The notes beneath the pieces are model-generated. The model was not told the origin of the DNA. It saw only the letters and a program-made list of their open reading frames with translations, and made no database searches. Made by a program: the position numbers and the translations under genes. Below are positions 1 through 7,347 of a stretch of 32,516 nt of DNA, piece by piece. The stretch lies in assembly GCA_945900965.1 (NCBI GenBank), contig CAMDKM010000041.1, positions 1-32,516 of the forward strand, in the 5' to 3' direction. The DNA comes from Bordetella parapertussis. GTDB lineage: Bacteria > Pseudomonadota > Gammaproteobacteria > Burkholderiales > JACQAP01. The first letter of the stretch is position 1, and each line of letters opens with the position of its first letter.

Positions 1-45
1 CCAAATTCGAGCCGCTCTGATGAAGAATCTTGAGTACAATTTGGC

Positions 46-117
46 ATCGGCGTTTCTCCTCTTCCGTGTGGTTGCATTGACACCAACATCATAGGAGAGA
101 TCAGTGGAAACGCCGAT
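46..117. repeat. 11-bp perfect inverted repeat with long loop
   Basis: ATCGGCGTTTC at 46-56 is the exact reverse complement of GAAACGCCGAT at 107-117, with a 50-nt spacer. It lies just past the 3' end of the minus-strand response regulator gene, so it could form a stem in that operon's 3' untranslated RNA. There is no T-run, so I do not call it an intrinsic terminator. Nothing else is recognisable in 1-148. Confidence 0.4.
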
Positions 118-148
118 TTCTTTTGCGCTCTATGGTGAAATATTCAGG

Positions 149-859
149 CTAAGCCGCTGGCAGTGTGGATGCGCCGATCACCAATCCACGCCTGGCGACT
201 TCGAAAACGAGTTGCGTTCGATTCTTTACCCGAAATGCTGCCAGTAAGTCGCTGACGTAGCCACGCGCGGTGGTTTCGGCGATATCGAGCCGGCGTGCGA
301 TGCTCTTGTTCGGCAGCCCGTGGACGAGTAGACGCAGCACCTCCAATTGCCGGGGTGTCAGGCCAAGGTCTTCCAGACGTTTGGGCTGATCCATTTCTTC
401 GTCATACCGCGGCCCGGCGTGGGATACGGTCAAGGACATGGGCACCGTCACCGCACCGGAGACGGCCATTTTAAGAGCGTGCCAGAGCACGGAAGGTTCA
501 TCCGAGGATTTCGGGATGAAACCCATGGCGCCACGTTTGATCGACTCCAGGACAATGTCGCGTTCTTCCTGCCCGGACAACACGACGACCGGCAAGTCTG
601 GATGTGCGTGCTTGAGATCGGTCAAGGCGTCAAGGCCGGGTTTGTCCGGCAAGCCAAGGTCCAGCAGCACCAAATCAAATTTGTGAGTGGCGGCTTTGTC
701 CAGACATTCGCGTGCCGTTCGCGCCTGTGTCACCTCGATTGCCGGATCAAGGGACTTGATCAACAACGCCGTGCCCTCGCGAAATATGCCGTGATCGTCG
801 ACGAGCAGGATGTTTATGATCGATCCTCTTCGCGCAAGGGTCGCAAACTCAGGCGCCAA
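149..859 (-). CDS. LuxR/NarL-family response regulator
   Basis: A two-component response regulator that would bind DNA when phosphorylated. The N-terminal receiver domain has the acidic pair DD at residues 21-22, the phospho-acceptor Asp67 in LLDLGLPD, and the conserved Lys in FIPKSSDE. The C-terminal LuxR helix-turn-helix begins at LTPRQLEVLRLL and contains NKSIARRLDIAETT. The start is uncertain. No ATG or GTG lies close to the receiver domain (IINILLVDDH); the nearest usable codon is TTG at 859, giving 236 aa and an 11-nt overlap with amrS. An ATG at 949 would add 30 unconvincing residues. The overlap suggests co-transcription with the AmmeMemoRadiSam genes. No histidine kinase is visible, so the partner is unknown. 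The family call is secure; the target genes are not known. Confidence 0.88.
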   Translation of the reverse strand: MAPEFATLARRGSIINILLVDDHGIFREGTALLIKSLDPAIEVTQARTARECLDKAATHKFDLVLLDLGLPDKPGLDALTDLKHAHPDLPVVVLSGQEERDIVLESIKRGAMGFIPKSSDEPSVLWHALKMAVSGAVTVPMSLTVSHAGPRYDEEMDQPKRLEDLGLTPRQLEVLRLLVHGLPNKSIARRLDIAETTARGYVSDLLAAFRVKNRTQLVFEVARRGLVIGASTLPAA

Positions 860-1934
860 TCCTAATCGGAACCCGCCGCGGGCCGAAGGCTTTTTCGAAT
901 TTCTCGAACCGGCCGGGCACTGGAGTACGGCACTCCACGCAACGCCCATCGGCTGTCAGTCGATAAAGCAAAATGCGATGCCAGTCGCGCACGATCAGCG
1001 CGGATTTGCAGCTTGTGCAGAATGTGGTGCCGCCTTCGGTGTCATGAACATTGCCGGTGTACACGAAGTGCAGGCCTTCGCCAATGGCGATTTCGCGCGC
1101 CCGGGTTAGCGTTGCCGGCGGCGTCGGCGGCAGGCCATTGAGTTTATAGTCCGGGTGAAAGGCGGTGAAGTGCAATGGGACGTCCGGCCCCAGTTCCGCG
1201 GCCACCCATTTCGACAACTGGTACAACTCCTCGTCGGAATCGTTCAGCGTCGGGATTAGCAGCGTGGTGATTTCGAACCACACGTTGGTCTCGTGGCGCA
1301 GGTACTTGAGCGTGTCGAGTACCGGTTGCAAATGTGAGCCTGTCTGTTTGACGTAAAACGTATCGGTGAAAGCCTTCAGGTCAACGTTGGCGGCATCCAT
1401 CCGGGAATAGAACTCCCGGCGCGGTGCATCGTGCATATAACCGGCGGTCACCGCGACAGTCTTGATGCCGCGGGCGCGGCAGGCATCGGCGACGTCCATG
1501 GCATATTCGGCAAAGATGACTGGGTCGTTGTAAGTAAAAGCAATACTTTTAGCGCTGGTGCGTTCGGCGGCGTCGGCAATATCTTCCGGGCCGGCCCGAT
1601 CCATCAGGCGATCCATGTCGCGCGATTTGGAGATGTCCCAGTTTTGACAAAACTTGCAGGCCAGATTGCAGCCAGCGGTGCCGAAGGACAGAACGCTTGA
1701 TCCAGGGTAGAAATGATTCAAGGGTTTCTTCTCGATCGGGTCGAGGCAAAATCCGGAAGAGCGTCCATAGGTGGTCAACACCATATGGTCGCCCACTCGC
1801 TGGCGCACGAAACAGGCCCCACGCTGGCCCTCATGCAGCTTGCAGTCGCGCGGGCACAGGTCGCACTGCATGCGGCCATCCGCGAGCATGTGCCACCAGC
1901 GGCCGGGGTAAGGCGAGGGATCGGGGGCGTTCAT
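849..1934 (-). CDS. amrS: AmmeMemoRadiSam system radical SAM enzyme AmrS
   Basis: A radical SAM enzyme of the AmmeMemoRadiSam trio, whose substrate is not firmly established. The 4Fe-4S motif CNLACKFC places the CxxxCxxC cysteines at 89, 93 and 96. An N-terminal Cys cluster (CDLCPRDC, residues 24-31) and a C-terminal one (CTSCKSA, CVEC) are typical of this family, which was formerly annotated as PflA-like. I start at ATG 1934, which overlaps the amrB/A stop as TGATG; an upstream in-frame start at 1958 would lie inside the preceding gene. The length (~361 aa) fits. Its position directly after the AmrB/AmrA fusion supports the assignment. Confidence 0.93.
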   Translation of the reverse strand: MNAPDPSPYPGRWWHMLADGRMQCDLCPRDCKLHEGQRGACFVRQRVGDHMVLTTYGRSSGFCLDPIEKKPLNHFYPGSSVLSFGTAGCNLACKFCQNWDISKSRDMDRLMDRAGPEDIADAAERTSAKSIAFTYNDPVIFAEYAMDVADACRARGIKTVAVTAGYMHDAPRREFYSRMDAANVDLKAFTDTFYVKQTGSHLQPVLDTLKYLRHETNVWFEITTLLIPTLNDSDEELYQLSKWVAAELGPDVPLHFTAFHPDYKLNGLPPTPPATLTRAREIAIGEGLHFVYTGNVHDTEGGTTFCTSCKSALIVRDWHRILLYRLTADGRCVECRTPVPGRFEKFEKAFGPRRVPIRIGA

Positions 1935-3298
1935 CAACGGGACTGCGATTCGGCCCATTTGGCGACGCTGTAGCGCGATAAACGAATCGCGTCATCCCAG
2001 AAATCGCGGGCAAGGCCGGCCTTGCGTTTGAGTTCGCCCAGGAAATCGGCGGGCTCGGGGAGGCTTTCCCAAACTTGAGGCAGAAAAGTCCCGCGATGTT
2101 TGCCGAACTCCAGTACCAGACCATCCTTACCCGGCCGCAGTTGGGCAAGGGCGTCACTTTCACTCTGAAACGACAGTGGCGTCAGTGCCGACAAGACAGA
2201 GACTTCGACGTTAAGCGCCGCCAATTCTTCGAGGCGTAAAGCGGGAAAACGCGGGTCGCGAAAAGCGGCGGCTTGCGCGTTGGCGCGTACGTCTGCCAGC
2301 AAACTTCGATGCGCGACCAGACTGCCGATGCAACCTCGCAGGCGACCATGAGTCTTCAGAGTGACGAACGTTGCGGCCGACTGATGCAGATAACCGGCGT
2401 CGACATTTACCGGGAAATGCAGGCCGAATTGTTCCTTGATCGAGGAACGGGCGATCAACAGCAAATGTTGCCCGTCGATGGCATCGTCCTTCTCTGCGTC
2501 CGCGCTTGAAGAGGGGTAAAAGGCAAACGAGGCATACCCGACCACCCGTCGCTTATCGCCTGCCGTATCGCCGGAGTTGCGCAGGTCCAGCAGCTTGGGT
2601 TGCAGACCGCGACACCGGGCAACTTCCAGCAAGCCGTTGATCGGGGTGGCGCCACAAGCCTGGTGATGGGTCAGGCTGGTGTCGCATGCCAGAATACGGT
2701 GGGTGGTTTCGCGGTCAATCTTCGACGCTGCGTCGTAGGGAAGGTAGTGGGAAAGGTCGGAGCTGACCACAATCAGCGTTTCGTCGCCACCCCAGAGGCG
2801 TTCCAGCACTTGCGCAACCTCGGCAGGCGAGGCGTCACCGACAACGATCGGTACCAGAGCAAAGTTCCCCAATGCATGTTGAAGAAACGGCAGATGAACT
2901 TCAATCGAGTGCTCATGGGCGTGCGCGGCATCGCTGAGGCTGAACTGCGGGAGATCGGTAAGACTCGCTAGGGCAGGCAGATCGATCGGCACCCGGCCAA
3001 GGGGCGTCGCGAACTCGGCCACGGTGGGGGCCGCGAGCCCGCGAATCGCAACCCGGTGTGCCGGCCCCAATAGAACCACGCGCTTGATCCGCTCTTGGTA
3101 GGGATCAAGTCCGGCGTACGCATGGGCGGCGGTGGGGCCCGAATAAATGTATCCCGCGTGCGGCGCGATGAGCGCCTTCGGTATTTCTGTCCGCGGCGCG
3201 CCGGTGAAGGTCAGCAAGCGGCCCAGTTCGGCATTGAGCGTTACGGGATCGTCGGGATAAAACGTGCCGGCGACTGCGGCGGGGCGAAAGGTCATCAT
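1934..3298 (-). CDS. amrB: AmmeMemoRadiSam protein B/A fusion (MEMO1-AMMECR1)
   Basis: One polypeptide (~454 aa) joins two partners of the AmmeMemoRadiSam system. Residues 1 to ~265 are the MEMO domain, related to non-haem iron dioxygenases. It has the conserved PHAGYIYSG (His47), LLGPAHR (His81), EHSIEVHLPF and the late Cys in HHQACGATPI that match metal-site residues of human MEMO1. Residues ~285-450 are an AMMECR1 domain (LRGCIGSL and FRDPRFPAL motifs). Start: ATG 3298 or the adjacent ATG 3295, directly before TFRPAAVAGTFYP; the TTG at 3328 gives an unlikely extension. It is the first gene of a minus-strand operon with amrS and a response regulator. The biochemical role of the trio remains unknown. 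Confidence 0.93.
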   Translation of the reverse strand: MMTFRPAAVAGTFYPDDPVTLNAELGRLLTFTGAPRTEIPKALIAPHAGYIYSGPTAAHAYAGLDPYQERIKRVVLLGPAHRVAIRGLAAPTVAEFATPLGRVPIDLPALASLTDLPQFSLSDAAHAHEHSIEVHLPFLQHALGNFALVPIVVGDASPAEVAQVLERLWGGDETLIVVSSDLSHYLPYDAASKIDRETTHRILACDTSLTHHQACGATPINGLLEVARCRGLQPKLLDLRNSGDTAGDKRRVVGYASFAFYPSSSADAEKDDAIDGQHLLLIARSSIKEQFGLHFPVNVDAGYLHQSAATFVTLKTHGRLRGCIGSLVAHRSLLADVRANAQAAAFRDPRFPALRLEELAALNVEVSVLSALTPLSFQSESDALAQLRPGKDGLVLEFGKHRGTFLPQVWESLPEPADFLGELKRKAGLARDFWDDAIRLSRYSVAKWAESQSR

Positions 3299-3395
3299 CG
3301 GACCGGTCGATAAATATTCATATATCAAGAGAATTGTATCCCCCTATTAGGTGTCGGCACGGTAAAGCCGGGTATTTTTCAATGCAGAAAAGCTA

Positions 3396-3423
3396 TTAAC
3401 AGAGGGGGTTCCCGGTGTATATT
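3396..3423 (+). promoter_or_regulatory. putative sigma-70 promoter of the efflux operon
   Basis: TTAACA (3396-3401) and TATATT (3418-3423) each match the sigma-70 consensus at 5 of 6 positions, with a 16-bp spacer. Transcription would begin near 3430, just before the tetR GTG at 3456. The site lies in the divergent intergenic region between amrB/A and tetR. The call is from sequence match only. Confidence 0.45.
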
Positions 3424-3425
3424 GC

Positions 3426-3439
3426 TGACCCGCCAGTCA
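3426..3439. promoter_or_regulatory. possible TetR operator half-site palindrome
   Basis: TGAC-CCGCCA-GTCA is a short dyad lying immediately after the predicted -10 box, over the expected transcription start. That is where an autoregulating TetR repressor would bind. The arms are only 4 bp, so this may be chance. Confidence 0.25.
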
Positions 3440-3455
3440 TTAACCCCTGACGATA

Positions 3456-4172
3456 GTGACTTCACTACAAATTTCAACAACTAGGCAGGACCGGCGCTGG
3501 ACGCGTCGCAAGCAGGCGCGACCGGCGGAATTGATGGCCGCGGCACTGGATTTGTTTGTCGAGCGGGGATTTGCCGCGACCCGGCTCGACGATGTGGCGG
3601 CCCAGGCTGGCGTGAGCAAAGGTACCTTGTATTTGTATTTTTCCAGCAAGGAAGAATTGTTCAAGGCGGTTATTCGCTCCGGCATCGTGCCCCTGATCGA
3701 GCGCGGCGAGCGGCAACTGGAGGAACACCAGGGGCCTGCCGCCGACCTGCTGCGCGCCATTGTGTTCGGCTGGTGGCAATCGGTGGGGACCACGAAACTC
3801 GGCGGCATACCGAAACTGATGTTTTCGGAATGCCGTAATTTCCCCGAAATCGGCAAATTTTATTTTGACGAAGTCATCAGCCGCGGGCATCAGTTGATTC
3901 AAAGCGTGCTGGCCTCGGGCATGGAAAGCGGCGAGTTCAGGCAGATGGATTCCAAACAGGCCATGCGCATTGTTCTGGCGCCCCTGGTGTTTTTGCTATT
4001 GTGGCGATATTCGTTCGATTTTTGCGACACCGAACGCATCGAGCCTGAGAAATACCTGGATCAGCATCTGGACATGGTGATTAATGGACTGGTGCCGCGT
4101 ACCGTGCAGCAGGCGAAAGCAGGAAAATCCGGAAAAATTATCGCGATGGGAAAAAACGGGAGAAAGAAATGA
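3456..4172 (+). CDS. TetR/AcrR-family transcriptional regulator
   Basis: A probable local repressor of the efflux operon that follows. The N-terminal helix-turn-helix (residues ~25-70) contains RLDDVAAQAGVSKGTLYLYF, the classic TetR recognition region. The C-terminal ligand/dimer domain (FGWWQSVGTTKLGGIPKLMFSECRNFP begins that region) resembles AefR/TetR_C_7-type regulators. The chosen GTG start at 3456 gives 238 aa; no strong Shine-Dalgarno is visible. The stop overlaps the start of the TolC-like gene (ATGA, 4169-4172), which implies one transcript. The regulator being the first gene of its own operon suggests autoregulation. Its inducer cannot be read from sequence. Confidence 0.92.
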   Translation: MTSLQISTTRQDRRWTRRKQARPAELMAAALDLFVERGFAATRLDDVAAQAGVSKGTLYLYFSSKEELFKAVIRSGIVPLIERGERQLEEHQGPAADLLRAIVFGWWQSVGTTKLGGIPKLMFSECRNFPEIGKFYFDEVISRGHQLIQSVLASGMESGEFRQMDSKQAMRIVLAPLVFLLLWRYSFDFCDTERIEPEKYLDQHLDMVINGLVPRTVQQAKAGKSGKIIAMGKNGRKK

Positions 4173-5497
4173 TACGTGCAAAGTTGTTCGTTCTGTTGCT
4201 GCTGGCCTCGACGTTCGGGCAGGCGGCGGACTTGTTGTCGGTCTATCGCGTGGCGCAAAAGAATGATGCGGTGTATGCCGGCGCGAAGGCCCAATACCTC
4301 GCTGCCCAGGAGAGGCTGGTGCAGGCAAACGCCGCGCGGTTGCCGAACGTGAATTTCGAGGCCGGTGCGAACTACAACACCCTGGATTCCGAATACGAAA
4401 ACAATGCCTTTCCCCCCGGAAAACGCGACTATTACGACTACAACGCGGGGGTCAGAGTGGTTCAGCCGCTTTACAACCGGGTCGTGAACCTGACTTATGA
4501 TCAAGCGCGGACGGCAGTGCGGCAGGCGGAGAACCAGTTGACCTTCGCTTCGCAGGAGCTCATGACCCGGGTGGCGGAGGCTTATTTCAGGGTATTGCAG
4601 GCACGGACCAATCTCGACACTGTCAGGGCCGAGAAGCGAGCTGTCGCCGAGCAGTTGGAACAAGCCAAGCGCAATTTCACCGTGGGCACGGCCACGATCA
4701 CCGATTCGCGCGAAGCGCAGGCGCGATACGATTTGGTGGTGGCTCAGGAGTTGGTAGCGCAAAACGATCTGGAAGTCAGCTTGCGCGGTCTGGAGCAAAT
4801 CGTCGGCATTACAGTAGTTGAACCTGCCGGATTACGCTTGCCGGTCAGTCTGGCTCCTCCCGATCCCGCCGATATGAACGCCTGGGTCGAGCAGGCCTAT
4901 CAGAGCAGCCTGCAAGTGGCGGTGGCCCAGCAGTCCCTGGACTTGTTTTCCCAGGAAGTGAAGCGAGCGTCAGCCGGTCACGGACCAACCGTCGATGCGG
5001 TGGGTTCCCTGAACTACAACTACTCCGATTCGTCGGCGCAGGGCATCGGCAGCGAAGTGCAGTCGCTGGTTGTCGGCGTGAGATTGAATATTCCGCTCTA
5101 TCAGGGAGGCGCTATTACTTCCAAGGTGCGCGAGGCATTGGCAAACCAGGAGCGCGCGCGACAGGAACTTGAGAACGTACGGCGTAGCGTGGCACTGGCC
5201 ACCCGGACGGCCTATTTGGGCGTGACTTCGGGTCTGGCGCAGGTGAAGGCATTTGAACAGGCCGTTTCCTCGACGCGCCTGCAGCGCGAATCCACCAAGC
5301 TGGGTCAGGAGGTTGGTGTGCGCACGGCGGTAGACGTATTGGATGCCGATCGGCAACTGGCCGTGGCGCAGCGCAGTCTTGCCGAATCCCTTTACAAGTC
5401 CATCGTCAGCCAGCTTCAACTCAAGGCGGCGGTAGGCAAACTGGCCGAACCCGATTTGGCCGCGGTGAACCGTCTGCTCAAGGAAGATCCAAACTGA
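4169..5497 (+). CDS. TolC-family outer membrane efflux protein
   Basis: The outer membrane exit duct for the RND pump encoded downstream. A signal peptide (MIRAKLFVLLLLASTFGQA) is followed by the mature start ADLLSVYRVAQKND, typical of TolC. Two OEP repeats can be seen, each with long coiled-coil helices (around residues 100-215 and 300-425) and beta-barrel segments such as YDYNAGVRVVQPLYN and VVGVRLNIPLYQGG. At 442 aa it is slightly shorter than E. coli TolC. It overlaps tetR by 4 nt and ends 2 nt before the next gene. The family is secure. Because it sits in the pump operon it is likely dedicated, although TolC-type ducts can serve several exporters. Confidence 0.93.
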   Translation: MIRAKLFVLLLLASTFGQAADLLSVYRVAQKNDAVYAGAKAQYLAAQERLVQANAARLPNVNFEAGANYNTLDSEYENNAFPPGKRDYYDYNAGVRVVQPLYNRVVNLTYDQARTAVRQAENQLTFASQELMTRVAEAYFRVLQARTNLDTVRAEKRAVAEQLEQAKRNFTVGTATITDSREAQARYDLVVAQELVAQNDLEVSLRGLEQIVGITVVEPAGLRLPVSLAPPDPADMNAWVEQAYQSSLQVAVAQQSLDLFSQEVKRASAGHGPTVDAVGSLNYNYSDSSAQGIGSEVQSLVVGVRLNIPLYQGGAITSKVREALANQERARQELENVRRSVALATRTAYLGVTSGLAQVKAFEQAVSSTRLQRESTKLGQEVGVRTAVDVLDADRQLAVAQRSLAESLYKSIVSQLQLKAAVGKLAEPDLAAVNRLLKEDPN

Positions 5498-5499
5498 GT

Positions 5500-6216
5500 A
5501 TGGGAAAGATTACCGGAAAGTTGCTGATCCGGGTCGCATTTGCGAGCCTGATCGTCCTGGCGGGCTGCAAACAGGAGACACTTCGCACTTATGAGGGAGT
5601 GGCCGAGGGCGAAGTGGTGCGGATGGCGGCGCCGGTGGCAGGCCATTTAAGGACGCTGGCCGTGGCCCCGGGGGCCTCGGTCCAGGCGGGGTCCCGGCTC
5701 TTCGCGTTAACCGACCCCGGCAAGGAGAGCCTTCGTGGCGAATCCGATAATGCTTTGCCGAAAGCTGCGGGGAACAACTTGGCCGGCGCCGCTGGTGCCG
5801 ACCATGGAGATCTCGATCAGCGGAAAATTCAGGCGGCCCAATCCGATTGGCGCTCGGAACTCCAGTCGTCTCAGGCGCCGGTGAGCGGCGTGGTGACCGA
5901 AACTCTTTTTCAGCGTGGCGATTGGGTTCCCGCCGGTGCGCCCGTATTGACCATCCTCGCGGTGGAAAAAATTCGGGTCCGATTTGAAGTCCCGCTGTCG
6001 GTGGCCAATGGATTGCAAAGTGGACGGCGAGTCAAATTCGAATGTGCCGGATGCGCGGAGCCGATGAATGGCACGGTGACACATGTGTCCTCGTTTGCCA
6101 CCGAAGATTCTTCGCGCCTTGGGAGCGATTCGCTGCGATACCGCGTGGAAGTGCGCCCGGATCCTGGCGAGGCGGCGAGGTTCGAGCCGGGTCAGCCCGT
6201 GACCGTTCATCTTTAA
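5500..6216 (+). CDS. HlyD/YbhG-like adaptor lipoprotein lacking the hairpin
   Basis: A periplasmic adaptor-like lipoprotein of 238 aa. A signal sequence ends in the lipobox LAGC (Cys ~23). The first lipoyl half follows (RMAAPVAGHLRTLAVAPGAS, then VQAGSRLFAL), and the second half is APVSGVVTETLFQRGDWVPA. The barrel and membrane-proximal parts (FECAGCAEP, RYRVEVRPDP, FEPGQPVTVHL) resemble YbhG/YhiI-type adaptors of ABC exporters. Between the lipoyl halves there are only about 60 residues, Gly/Ala-rich, where relatives carry a long alpha-helical hairpin that reaches TolC. The reading frame is intact across this gap, so it looks like a clean internal loss. It lies between the TolC gene and a complete RND adaptor. 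It may be a second adaptor as in TriABC pumps, or a degenerate one. Confidence 0.8.
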   Translation: MGKITGKLLIRVAFASLIVLAGCKQETLRTYEGVAEGEVVRMAAPVAGHLRTLAVAPGASVQAGSRLFALTDPGKESLRGESDNALPKAAGNNLAGAAGADHGDLDQRKIQAAQSDWRSELQSSQAPVSGVVTETLFQRGDWVPAGAPVLTILAVEKIRVRFEVPLSVANGLQSGRRVKFECAGCAEPMNGTVTHVSSFATEDSSRLGSDSLRYRVEVRPDPGEAARFEPGQPVTVHL

Positions 6217-6243
6217 TTAACAATTTTGGCTGCGGAGAGCAGG

Positions 6244-7347
6244 ATGGGCTACGCGTCGAAAGCGAAAATTACCGTTGTGGCCGGGGTACTGGCGGCCGTT
6301 ACGTCAGGGTGCGGTAAACAACCCGAAGCTGTTGCCGAGCCGCGATTGGTGACCGTGGTCAAGGTGAGCATGGGAGACATCAGCGGCGAGCGCTCCTATT
6401 CGGGGGAAGTCCGGGCACGCTATGAAACCAGCCTGAGTTTTCGCTTGCCAGGCAAGATCGTGGCCCGCCAGGTCGAAGTCGGCGGGCTGGTTCGCAAGGG
6501 GGACGTGCTGGCGCGTCTGGATCCGGAAGATCAGCACCTCAATACCCGAAGCGCGCAATCCCAGTTGGCGGCCGCCCAATCGGAATACGAACAGATCAAG
6601 GCCGAAGTCGAACGGTATGCCGACCTTTTCAAGCAGCAGTTCATCAGCAAGACCGAGTATGACCGTCGCGTGAGCGGCCTTGACGTCGCCAAAGCGCGCC
6701 TGGAACAGGCGCAGGCGCAGCTTGCCGTGACCAGGAATCAGGCTGCCTACACCGAATTGGCGGCCGATGGGCCCGGTGTGGTGACTGCGATCCAGTTCGA
6801 AGTCGGTCAGGTGGTTGCCGCAGGCCAGGGGATCGTCAGGATTGCCCGGACCGATGAGCGCGAGGTGGTCATCAATGTGCCTGAGAACCGGCTTGCAGAA
6901 CTGGGCGACGCCAAAGATATTGCCGTTACCCTGTGGGCCAATCCCTCCAAATTCTATCGTGGCAAGGTGCGCGAAATCAGTCCCACGGCCGATGCGGTGA
7001 CACGCACCTATGCCGGAAAAATATCCGTCCTCGATGCCGACCCCGCGATGAAACTGGGTATGACCGCGAATGTCTTTCTCAAGGGAATTACGCGGGGCGG
7101 CGCAGCCATCTTACCTGCGACGGCCTTGTTTCAGGATAACGGCAAGCCCGCGGTCTGGGTGATCGATCCGTCCAGCCGTCAAGTTAATCTGGTACAGGTG
7201 AATGTCGGAGAGTATGCGGAGGATCAAATTACGGTATTGAGCGGCTTGCAATCGGGCGACATTGTGGTTCGCGCCGGTGTACACAAATTGTTTGCCGGCG
7301 AGAAGGTTCGAGTGCAGGAGCAATCGGCGGCCGAGGCGGCCCGGTGA
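6244..7347 (+). CDS. RND efflux periplasmic adaptor (membrane fusion) lipoprotein
   Basis: Links the inner-membrane RND pump to the TolC-like duct. I chose ATG 6244 because GGAGAG lies 7-10 nt upstream and the product then opens with a lipoprotein signal ending in the lipobox TSGC (Cys ~23); an in-frame TTG at 6226 is less likely. The order is: beta-strand and first lipoyl half (LPGKIVARQVEVGGLVRKGD), a coiled-coil hairpin (about residues 95-165, with YADLFKQQFISKTEYDRRV at the turn), second lipoyl half, beta-barrel (VVINVPENRLAEL) and membrane-proximal domain. Length ~367 aa is normal for the AcrA/MexA family. The stop overlaps the pump start as GTGA. Confidence 0.94.
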   Translation: MGYASKAKITVVAGVLAAVTSGCGKQPEAVAEPRLVTVVKVSMGDISGERSYSGEVRARYETSLSFRLPGKIVARQVEVGGLVRKGDVLARLDPEDQHLNTRSAQSQLAAAQSEYEQIKAEVERYADLFKQQFISKTEYDRRVSGLDVAKARLEQAQAQLAVTRNQAAYTELAADGPGVVTAIQFEVGQVVAAGQGIVRIARTDEREVVINVPENRLAELGDAKDIAVTLWANPSKFYRGKVREISPTADAVTRTYAGKISVLDADPAMKLGMTANVFLKGITRGGAAILPATALFQDNGKPAVWVIDPSSRQVNLVQVNVGEYAEDQITVLSGLQSGDIVVRAGVHKLFAGEKVRVQEQSAAEAAR

